Assembly: GCA_030646555.1 (NCBI GenBank)
Contig: JAUSKP010000067.1
Location: forward strand, 1 to 27,134
Length of the DNA stretch: 27,134 nucleotides
Reading direction: 5' to 3'
Source of the DNA: a bacterium
Lineage (GTDB): Bacteria; Patescibacteriota; Minisyncoccia; UBA6257; 02-FULL-45-10c
Shown here: piece by piece, positions 21,596-27,134 of the stretch
How positions within the stretch are numbered: the stretch's first letter is position 1
Layout of the letters: each line of letters starts with the position of its first letter
Notes under the pieces: model-generated
What the model was told of the DNA's origin: nothing
Database searches by the model: none
What the model saw: only the letters and a program-made list of their open reading frames with translations
Translations under genes and position numbers: made by a program

Positions 21596-22258
21596 TTAAA
21601 TATGCACTTCTCCCTTATAGACCCAAACCTTTATCCCGATTGTTCCATAAGTGCAAAAAGCTGTGCCTTCGCCGTAATCAATATTGGCTCTTAAAGTCTG
21701 GAGCGGGAGCTTGCCCTTGCCAAGCCATTCTCTTCTGGCAATTTCAGAACCGTCCAATCTTCCGGAAAGCTTTATCTTCACGCCCTCTACTTCCTTGTTT
21801 TGCATAACGGATTCAATATATTTCTTTATTGTCCTTCTGAAAGGCATTCTTTTTTCAAGATCCCATGCGAGACTTTGGGCTATAAAATTTGAAGAAACTT
21901 CATTTCTTCGCAATTCTTCAATATTCAAACTGACGGAAAAATCTTCCTTTGTTTTTCTGGATTTAAAAAGTTTGATAAGGGACTCTTCGATGATCTTGCG
22001 CAGATCATCAACTCCTTTTCCGCCTCTGCCGATTACCAATCCCGGCTTGGCAACTTTTATGAATATTTTGTAATTATTATTGCTTTTTTCAACTTCAATT
22101 TTATCAATACCGGCTAATTTTATTTTTTCTTTGACAATTTTTCTAATCAAAACATCCTCTTCCAAAATATTTCTGAAATTCTTTTTAGGAAACCAACGGG
22201 AATTCCATCCCCTGGTTATGCCTATTCTATATGAATCTGGTCGTATTTTTTGTCCCAT
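21596..22258 (-). CDS. rpsC: 30S ribosomal protein S3
   Basis: uS3, 220 aa. It starts MGQKIRPDSYRIGITRGWNS, and the KH domain has FIKVAKPGLVIGRGGKGVDD. The C-terminal part carries QSLAWDLEKRMPFRRTIKK, VKIKLSGRLDGSEIARREW and GTIGIKVWVYKGEV. It forms the mRNA entry site with S4 and S5. It lies 10 bp after rplV. Confidence 0.97.
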   Translation of the reverse strand: MGQKIRPDSYRIGITRGWNSRWFPKKNFRNILEEDVLIRKIVKEKIKLAGIDKIEVEKSNNNYKIFIKVAKPGLVIGRGGKGVDDLRKIIEESLIKLFKSRKTKEDFSVSLNIEELRRNEVSSNFIAQSLAWDLEKRMPFRRTIKKYIESVMQNKEVEGVKIKLSGRLDGSEIARREWLGKGKLPLQTLRANIDYGEGTAFCTYGTIGIKVWVYKGEVHI

Positions 22259-22268
22259 ATTTTTTTAT

Positions 22269-22793
22269 TTAAACGCTTTTTCTGCTAAAGAATCTTTTTA
22301 CAAAACCTCGTTTATTCTCCTTTGTGATGGCTCCTTCTTTGCTCTCTGTGTCCTTATTTTCTTTTTTTGAAGACCTTTCGCCCTCTTTCATAATCTTTTT
22401 TGTTTCTTTTTCTTTCTTTGGCTTAACAGTGTTAAATCTGTTGTTTTTCTTTTTTCCTGAAGATTCTTTCAAAACAATTGTCACATGGCAAGTTCTTTTT
22501 AAAAGCGGAGTGGCTCTGCCCATAGATCTAGGCAAAAATCTTTTTAAACTTGGGCCCCCGTCAACTGTAATTTTTTCAATGACTAATTTTTCCGGATCCA
22601 TTTTTCTGTTGTTTACCATATTGGCAACACCGGACTTTAAAAGCTTTAAAATAGGTTCAGCTGATCTTTTCGGCAAAATCATAAGCTGGGCTTCGGCCTC
22701 ATTGGTTGGAAGATTTTTTATAAGATTAGCAACAAGCCTCACTTTGCGTGGAGCTATATGCAGATGATTTAATTTTACGGTTTCTCTAATCAT
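22269..22793 (-). CDS. rplV: 50S ribosomal protein L22 with long charged C-terminal extension
   Basis: uL22, 174 aa where ~110 is usual. The core is residues 1-110: LNHLHIAPRKVRLVANLIKN, LLKSGVANMVNNRKMDPEKL, PRSMGRATPLLKRTCHVTIV. The extra ~64 residues are Lys/Glu/Ser-rich (KKEKETKKIMKEGERSSKKE) and end in a basic GFVKRFFSRKSV. Such a tail would protrude from near the exit tunnel. The frame and stop are clean, so it is not a read-through artefact. Extensions of L22 occur in several CPR and mollicute lineages; function is unknown. Confidence 0.95.
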   Translation of the reverse strand: MIRETVKLNHLHIAPRKVRLVANLIKNLPTNEAEAQLMILPKRSAEPILKLLKSGVANMVNNRKMDPEKLVIEKITVDGGPSLKRFLPRSMGRATPLLKRTCHVTIVLKESSGKKKNNRFNTVKPKKEKETKKIMKEGERSSKKENKDTESKEGAITKENKRGFVKRFFSRKSV

Positions 22794-22817
22794 AATATTT
22801 TGTTGCTTTGTTTAATC

Positions 22818-23144
22818 TTACTTTTTAGCAGCGGGGGCCGGAGTAGCCGCTGGTTTAACTGCGGCAGCTGCTTCCAAATCGCGTTGCATTTTTCCTCCAT
22901 GCCTTGTGAACTTCTTCGTAGGTGAAAATTCTCCGAGCTTGTGCCCGACCATTTCTTCTTTCACAAATACTTCCACATGAACTCTTCCGTTGTGCACTCC
23001 CAAAACATAACCAACCATTTCCGGCGCGATCACAGAATCTCTGGACCATGTTTTGATAACGGTCTTGTCGCCCATTTTCATCTTAGAAAATTTCTTTAAT
23101 AATTTTGGATCCACGAATGGAGATTTTTTGCTTGATCTAGACAT
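22818..23144 (-). CDS. rpsS: 30S ribosomal protein S19
   Basis: uS19, 108 aa. The core MSRSSKKSPFVDPKLLKKFS, KTWSRDSVIAPEMVGYVLGV, FVKEEMVGHKLGEFSPTKKF is standard and ends near residue 90. It is followed by an Ala/Pro/Lys tail (EAAAAVKPAATPAPAAKK) that most S19 proteins lack. It binds the 16S 3' domain with S13. It starts 11 bp after rplB. Confidence 0.96.
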   Translation of the reverse strand: MSRSSKKSPFVDPKLLKKFSKMKMGDKTVIKTWSRDSVIAPEMVGYVLGVHNGRVHVEVFVKEEMVGHKLGEFSPTKKFTRHGGKMQRDLEAAAAVKPAATPAPAAKK

Positions 23145-23155
23145 ATATTTTTATA

Positions 23156-23980
23156 TTATTTCTTTCTTCTTTGAATAATAAACTTGCTTGACCTCTTCTT
23201 TTTATTGCGAGTTCTCTTGCCGCCGGTAATATTGCCCCAAATATCTTTAGGCCTCTTTGTTCCTCTTTGAGTTCTGCCTTCACCACCGCCATATGGATGG
23301 TCGCATGGATTCATAACTTTGCCTCTGACAGTCGGTCTGATACCCATATGCCTAGATCGTCCGGCTTTGCCGATAACAGTCAAACCATGATCAGGATTTG
23401 AAACCTGCCCGATGGAAGCCAAACATTCAGCTAAAACCTTTCTGACTTCTCCTGAAATAAGTTTTAAATTAACAAATTTGCCTTCTTGTCCCAAAATCTC
23501 GGCAAAGGCGCCGGCAGACCTTATCATCTTTCCGCCCTCGCCCGGAGCAAGCTCTATATTGTAAACCTGATAGCCGATCGGAATATTTTTGACCATCATT
23601 CTGTTTCCAGTCGTGAACGGAGCTGCTTCGGCGGAAATTATCTCATCTCCGACTTTCAAATCTTTAGGGGCTAAAATATAGCTTCTTTCTCCGTCTTTGG
23701 CCAAAACTAAAGCAATGAAAGCGCTCCTATATGGATCGTATTCAAGGGTCTCAACTTTAGCGGGAACATTGAGTTTGTTCTGTTTAAAATCAACCATCCT
23801 ATAAAGCTTCTTGTTGCCGCCTCCCTGATGTCGCATCGTAATTCTGCCCTGGTTGTTTCTGCCGGCAGAGTCTTGCAATTTCTTGGTTAAAGACTTAAAA
23901 GGACCGTTCTTGGATAGAGCGCTGTAATCAACGACTGTCATATGTCTCCTTGACGGAGTTGTTGGTCTAAAACTTTTCAT
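23156..23980 (-). CDS. rplB: 50S ribosomal protein L2
   Basis: uL2, 274 aa, full length. Signatures are MKSFRPTTPSRRHMTVVDYS, GRNNQGRITMRHQGGGNKKL, EYDPYRSAFIALVLAKDGE, and the near-invariant GIRPTVRGKVMNPCDHPYGG followed by GEGRTQRGTKRPKDIWG. The latter contains the conserved His near the peptidyl-transferase centre. It lies between rplW and rpsS in canonical order. Confidence 0.97.
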   Translation of the reverse strand: MKSFRPTTPSRRHMTVVDYSALSKNGPFKSLTKKLQDSAGRNNQGRITMRHQGGGNKKLYRMVDFKQNKLNVPAKVETLEYDPYRSAFIALVLAKDGERSYILAPKDLKVGDEIISAEAAPFTTGNRMMVKNIPIGYQVYNIELAPGEGGKMIRSAGAFAEILGQEGKFVNLKLISGEVRKVLAECLASIGQVSNPDHGLTVIGKAGRSRHMGIRPTVRGKVMNPCDHPYGGGEGRTQRGTKRPKDIWGNITGGKRTRNKKKRSSKFIIQRRKK

Positions 23981-23986
23981 AAAATT

Positions 23987-24268
23987 TTATTGTGGTAGTA
24001 TATCTAATTTTTGTCCTTTTTTCAAAGTCACTATGATCTTTTTATATCCCGGCTTCGTTGCAGTGCCTCTTCCAGTTCTTTTGGTCTTTGATTTCACGTT
24101 GATAGTATTAGTTTTTTCAACTTTAACATTGTACTGCGCCTCAACGAGTTTTTTTACTTCATTGACAGTCGCGGATTTATCAACCAAAAAAATATACTTG
24201 CCTAGGGCGCCTCCGCTGATAGCTTTCTCGGTGATTATCGGATTTTTTATTAAAAATTTATTTGCCAT
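23987..24268 (-). CDS. rplW: 50S ribosomal protein L23
   Basis: uL23, 93 aa. It has FLIKNPIITEKAISGGALGK, YIFLVDKSATVNEVKKLVEA and YNVKVEKTNTINVKSKTKRT, then GYKKIIVTLKKGQKLDI. It sits at the exit tunnel and docks SRP and trigger factor. It overlaps rplD by 11 bp, so the two are translationally coupled. Confidence 0.95.
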   Translation of the reverse strand: MANKFLIKNPIITEKAISGGALGKYIFLVDKSATVNEVKKLVEAQYNVKVEKTNTINVKSKTKRTGRGTATKPGYKKIIVTLKKGQKLDILPQ

Positions 24269-24875
24269 ATTTTTCTAAAGTTTTTACATCCATTAATATA
24301 TTTTTTCGGTTCATAAGCTCAAAAGCGTTCAAATTTTCCGGCATCAGGTTCTTAACATTTATTAAATTTCTGGTAGCTAAATTAGCATTTTTATTTGCCC
24401 TGTCTATTAGAAGCAATGCTGATTTTCCGCCGGTAATATTTTTGATCATTCCGCTTACAGCTTTTGTTTTTGCGGAAGCCATTTCAAAGCTGTCAACTAA
24501 CTTTAATTCGCCGTCTTTGGCTTTCCTGGCCAAAACAACGATTAAAGCCTTTTTCATCATTTTCTTATTTATCTTTTTTGAAAAATCTCTCTCTTTTTTA
24601 GGCCCGAATGTGACTCCGCCGCCTTTCCAGATCGGAGACCTGATAGATCCCTGTCTGGCTCTGCCGGTGCCTTTTTGCTTCCATGGCTTCCTGCCTCCGC
24701 CGGAAACTTCGCCTCTGCCTTTAGTATTGGCAATAACCTGTCTAGAATTGGCAACTATAGAATCAACAACTTGTTTAACCAAAAGAGGGCTCCATTCAAC
24801 CTGCAAAAATTTAGGAAGCTCCATCTCCCCTTTCACCTCGCCTTTTTGATTGTAAATTTTAATAGCTGTTGTCAT
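24258..24875 (-). CDS. rplD: 50S ribosomal protein L4
   Basis: uL4, 205 aa. The N-terminus MTTAIKIYNQKGEVKGEMEL is followed by the exit-tunnel loop region NTKGRGEVSGGGRKPWKQKG then TGRARQGSIRSPIWKGGGVT. The C-terminal part holds KMMKKALIVVLARKAKDGEL and NVKNLMPENLNAFELMNRKN. In E. coli L4 represses the S10 operon; whether it does so here is unknown, but a structured region lies upstream of rplC. Confidence 0.96.
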   Translation of the reverse strand: MTTAIKIYNQKGEVKGEMELPKFLQVEWSPLLVKQVVDSIVANSRQVIANTKGRGEVSGGGRKPWKQKGTGRARQGSIRSPIWKGGGVTFGPKKERDFSKKINKKMMKKALIVVLARKAKDGELKLVDSFEMASAKTKAVSGMIKNITGGKSALLLIDRANKNANLATRNLINVKNLMPENLNAFELMNRKNILMDVKTLEKYGK

Positions 24876-24880
24876 ATATT

Positions 24881-25318
24881 TTATTTAACGGAAATTGCTT
24901 TTCTAATTTCAACCCTGCTCCTATTATTTCCAGGAACGGAACCAAGTATCAAAATCAATCCATTTTCTTTATCCACGGAAACAACTTTAAGATTTTTAAT
25001 AGTCTTTCTGACGCCGCCCATTCTTCCGGCCATTTTTCTGCCAGGCAAAACACGCTGAGGAGCAGTACTACCGATAGAACCAGGAGCTCTCAATCTGTTT
25101 TTCTGGCCATGAGTTTTAGGACCGCCGGCAAAACTATATCTTTTAACAGGGCCCTGAAAACCATGTCCTTTAGTAGTTCCTGAAATGATCAGCAATTCTT
25201 CTTCTTTAAAGTTTTCAACGTCTTCTTTTTTATCAAGCTTAATAATTGAAACCGGGTATACGATATCATTCTTGAAAACCTGACTCATTTTAATTTTTAT
25301 TCCTTTTGTTTTTTCCAT
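24881..25318 (-). CDS. rplC: 50S ribosomal protein L3, compact form
   Basis: uL3, 145 aa, far below the usual ~205-210. The N-terminal strand (KGIKIKMSQVFKNDIVYPVS, IIKLDKK) runs directly into LLIISGTTKGHGFQGPVKRY. About 60 residues of the usual middle domain are missing. The rest is intact: FAGGPKTHGQKNRLRAPGSI, GSTAPQRVLPGRKMAGRMGG and LGSVPGNNRSRVEI, including the loop that reaches the peptidyl-transferase centre. The reading frame is clean, so this is a natural deletion rather than a frameshift. It is separated from rpsJ by 159 bp of structured DNA. Confidence 0.93.
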   Translation of the reverse strand: MEKTKGIKIKMSQVFKNDIVYPVSIIKLDKKEDVENFKEEELLIISGTTKGHGFQGPVKRYSFAGGPKTHGQKNRLRAPGSIGSTAPQRVLPGRKMAGRMGGVRKTIKNLKVVSVDKENGLILILGSVPGNNRSRVEIRKAISVK

Positions 25319-25344
25319 GCGAAAATTTATTCTATGAATTTGAG

Positions 25345-25405
25345 CACCCTGTTAAATGCCATCCCTGTGGCAATTTCGCTGAAAGCGAAATTATTTAACA
25401 GGGTG
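25345..25405. repeat. 61-bp three-way-junction palindrome upstream of rplC
   Basis: The arms are CACCCTGTTAAAT (25345-25357) and ATTTAACAGGGTG (25393-25405). Two internal hairpins are GCCA/TGGC (25358-25371) and ATTTCGCT/AGCGAAAT (25373-25391, GAA loop). It is either an RNA regulatory structure in the rplC leader or a mobile palindrome; the arms resemble those of the mpg insertion. Confidence 0.7.
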
Positions 25406-25425
25406 AAAGTCCATTATTGACTTTC
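25405..25425. repeat. Small hairpin between rpsJ and rplC
   Basis: The arms GAAAGTC and GACTTTC (25405-25411 with 25419-25425) have a 7-nt loop. It lies between the probable rpsJ terminator and the larger three-way structure. Confidence 0.55.
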
Positions 25426-25457
25426 AAAAAAATAATTCGAGACAATCTCGAATTATT
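25426..25457 (-). terminator. Probable intrinsic terminator after rpsJ
   Basis: A perfect 12-bp stem AATAATTCGAGA/TCTCGAATTATT (25431-25442 with 25446-25457) has a 3-nt loop. It is followed on minus by a run of seven T that includes the last two stem bases. The stem is AT-rich, so termination may be partial. It would separate tuf-rpsJ from the rest of the S10 cluster. Confidence 0.6.
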
Positions 25458-25477
25458 CTTCAAACAGTGAGTATATA

Positions 25478-25804
25478 CTACACCATTTTAATTTCTATTT
25501 CAACTCCCGATGGCAAGTTGAGGTTAGAAAGCGATTCGATAATTGCTTGGTTAGGATTCAATATGTCTAACAGTCTCTTATGAACCCTCAGCTCGAATTG
25601 CTCTCTTGAATTTTTATCAATAAAAGTTGAGCGATTAACGGTATACTTCTTGATCTCCGTTGGCAGAGGGATTGGCCCCACAATCTCGGCATCTTGCCTC
25701 TTGGCAGTCTCTATGATCTGCCTGCAAGTGTTATCGATCAACTTGTGGTCGTAAGCTTGAATCCTTAACCTTAGTTTTTCTTTTTCAATGTCTTTTTTTA
25801 TCAT
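25478..25804 (-). CDS. rpsJ: 30S ribosomal protein S10
   Basis: uS10/NusE, 108 aa. It has KLRLRIQAYDHKLIDNTCRQ, IIETAKRQDAEIVGPIPLPT, the KKYTVNRSTFIDKNSREQFE loop and LNLPSGVEIEIKMV. It has a ribosomal role and a second role in antitermination with NusB. It is 37 bp downstream of tuf and probably shares its promoter. The stop is TAG, followed by a likely terminator. Confidence 0.97.
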   Translation of the reverse strand: MIKKDIEKEKLRLRIQAYDHKLIDNTCRQIIETAKRQDAEIVGPIPLPTEIKKYTVNRSTFIDKNSREQFELRVHKRLLDILNPNQAIIESLSNLNLPSGVEIEIKMV

Positions 25805-25841
25805 ACGTTTTTTAAGTGCGGGTAATCGGGACCAATCTTAC

Positions 25842-27041
25842 TTACAAAGTAATCTTAGTGACAACTCCAGCGCCAACTGTCTTGCCTCCTTCACGGATAG
25901 CAAAACGCTGTTTTTCTTCTAGGGCTACAGGAGCGATCAATTTAACTTTAAACTTAACTGTATCACCAGGCATAACCATTTCCATGCCTTCAGGCAAAGT
26001 CACTTCGCCGGTAACGTCCGTGGTTCTGATATAAAATTGCGGCTTATATCCTTTAAAGAAAGGGGTATGTCTTCCACCCTCTTCTTTACTTAAAATATAA
26101 ACTTCAGCGTCAAATTCGGTGTGCGGAGTGACGCTTCCTGGTTTGGCCAAGACTTGCCCTCTCTCAACATCTTCTTTCTTAAGACCCCTCAAAAGAATAC
26201 CCACGTTATCTCCGGCAGTGCCTTCGTCCAAAACTTTTTGGAACATTTCAATACCGGTCACAACTGTTTTTTGGGTTGGCTTAAGACCAATGACTTCAAT
26301 TTCTTCGTTGACCTTCACGATTCCCCTTTCAATTCTACCCGTAACTACAGTTCCTCTTCCTTCAATAGAGAAAATATCTTCAACTGGCATTAAAAACGGC
26401 TTGCCAGTTTCTCTTACTGGAGTAGGAATGTATTCATCTAAAGCCTTCATAAGATCTAAAATTGGTTTGGCATCCGGCTCATCGGCAGATTTAACAGCCA
26501 AAGCTTTTACGGCAGAACCGCGGATAATTGGAGTATTGGCTCCATCAAAATGATATTTGGTAAGAAGTTCCCTGACTTCTGATTCAACTAAATCAATAAG
26601 TTCCGGGTCATCCACCATATCGGTCTTGTTAAGAAAAACAACGAGAGTCGGAACACCTACTTGATAGGCCAGCAAAATATGCTCTCTGGTTTGAGGCATC
26701 GGACCGTCAGCGGCAGAAACTACGAGAACAGCTCCGTCCATCTGAGCGGCGCCGGTAATCATGTTCTTAATATAGTCAGCGTGTCCAGGGGCATCAATGT
26801 GAGCATAATGTCTCTTTTCAGATTCATACTCAGAATGGTGCAAAGCAATTGTAATACCGCGAGCCTTTTCTTCAGGAGCGTTATCAATTTGGTCTACGCC
26901 TTCTTCTTTCTTGGCCCAGCCCTTCAAAAAGAGAACGTGAGTAATAGCCGCGGTTAAAGTTGTCTTGCCGTGGTCAACGTGTCCAATGGTGCCGACGTTA
27001 ACGTGTGGTTTAGTTCTTAAGAATTTTTCTTTTTCTGCCAT
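25842..27041 (-). CDS. tuf: Elongation factor Tu
   Basis: 399 aa, a GTPase that delivers aminoacyl-tRNA. G1 is GHVDHGKTT, switch I contains ARGITIALHHSEYESEKRHY, G3 is DAPGHADY (Ala where DCPGH is common), and G4 is NKTD (Thr where NKCD is common), so both usual cysteines are replaced. Domain 2 starts near PVEDIFSIEGRGTVVTGRIE and domain 3 ends AIREGGKTVGAGVVTKI. Length is normal. Its leader carries a GC-rich palindromic repeat immediately before the ATG and a TATAAT at 27115-27120. Confidence 0.98.
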   Translation of the reverse strand: MAEKEKFLRTKPHVNVGTIGHVDHGKTTLTAAITHVLFLKGWAKKEEGVDQIDNAPEEKARGITIALHHSEYESEKRHYAHIDAPGHADYIKNMITGAAQMDGAVLVVSAADGPMPQTREHILLAYQVGVPTLVVFLNKTDMVDDPELIDLVESEVRELLTKYHFDGANTPIIRGSAVKALAVKSADEPDAKPILDLMKALDEYIPTPVRETGKPFLMPVEDIFSIEGRGTVVTGRIERGIVKVNEEIEVIGLKPTQKTVVTGIEMFQKVLDEGTAGDNVGILLRGLKKEDVERGQVLAKPGSVTPHTEFDAEVYILSKEEGGRHTPFFKGYKPQFYIRTTDVTGEVTLPEGMEMVMPGDTVKFKVKLIAPVALEEKQRFAIREGGKTVGAGVVTKITL

Positions 27042-27048
27042 ATTTTTA

Positions 27049-27079
27049 CTTTGTCCGCCGTAGCTTTAGCGAAGGCGGA
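27049..27079. repeat. Short GC-rich palindromic repeat, copy D (tuf leader)
   Basis: Arms TCCGCC/GGCGGA flank GTAGCTTTAGCGAA, preceded by CTTTG on plus. It ends 7 bp from the tuf ATG. It is the most symmetrical copy in the window. Confidence 0.8.
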
Positions 27080-27114
27080 TTTTTTGTTTAATTTTAATTA
27101 TTCGACAAATATAA

Positions 27115-27120
27115 ATTATA
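27115..27120 (-). promoter_or_regulatory. Candidate -10 box of tuf
   Basis: TATAAT on minus, ~75 bp upstream of the ATG. The -35 region would lie beyond the window edge, so it cannot be judged. Confidence 0.4.
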
Positions 27121-27134
27121 AATTTAATACTCTT

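Noticed and set aside
1..27134. CRISPR array, tRNA or rRNA genes, transposase or integrase
   Set aside because: No regularly spaced direct repeats, no cloverleaf with a conserved T-arm, and no recombinase motifs were found; the palindromic repeats are irregular and single.

Overview
The window looks like part of a chromosome from a Candidate Phyla Radiation (Patescibacteria) bacterium, most likely in or near Parcubacteria. The evidence is a ribosomal block with no rpmD (L30), a short L5, an unusually compact L3, a type-Z zinc-ribbon S14, AT-rich starts almost without Shine-Dalgarno sequences, and hypothetical families (DUF5667-type secreted protein, DUF4258-like protein) that I associate with this group. 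All 38 complete protein genes end in TAA (26) or TAG (12). None ends in TGA, and none contains an in-frame TGA, so standard decoding holds.

Layout. 1-460: 5' part of a BaiN/HI0933-type flavoprotein, cut by the window edge. 479-2409: a secreted DUF5667-like protein and a one-TM partner of unknown function. 2543-5437: ychF, mpg (3-methyladenine glycosylase), a small DUF4258-like protein and an HD-domain hydrolase, all on minus. 5488-7392: a GT39-type membrane glycosyltransferase on plus. 7399-9291: ftsQ-like and alr, a cell-wall pair. 9468-9764: a small DUF5658-like membrane protein on plus, the only gene with a strong Shine-Dalgarno. 9812-16722: serS, lysS, greA, a DPM1/ALG5-like GT2, map, adk and secY. 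16750-27041: the spc and S10 ribosomal genes from rplO back to rpsJ, then tuf. Minus-strand transcription runs from tuf towards serS. It is interrupted by a probable terminator after rpsJ, a strong terminator after secY, and a fresh promoter before adk.

The most unusual content lies between and inside the genes. Two 131-bp elements, at the ychF start (3549-3679) and in the rpsE-rplO gap (17164-17294), have the same architecture: perfect 20-bp inverted arms around a 91-bp AT-rich core. Their arms differ from each other but are related (12 of 20 positions match), and both abut the start of the downstream gene. Four copies of a short GC-rich palindromic repeat occur. One lies in frame inside the flavoprotein gene, one is nested in a larger palindrome that supplies the last 13 codons of mpg, and two sit in the leaders of adk and tuf. 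A different 68-bp palindromic element interrupts mpg in frame, and a short repeat appears to encode part of YchF. This genome seems to tolerate small palindromic repeats in protein-coding sequence, much as Rickettsia palindromic elements do. No tRNA, rRNA, CRISPR array, transposase or integrase gene was seen. No gene-free stretch exceeds 300 bases; the longest (3551-3807) is filled mainly by repeat elements.
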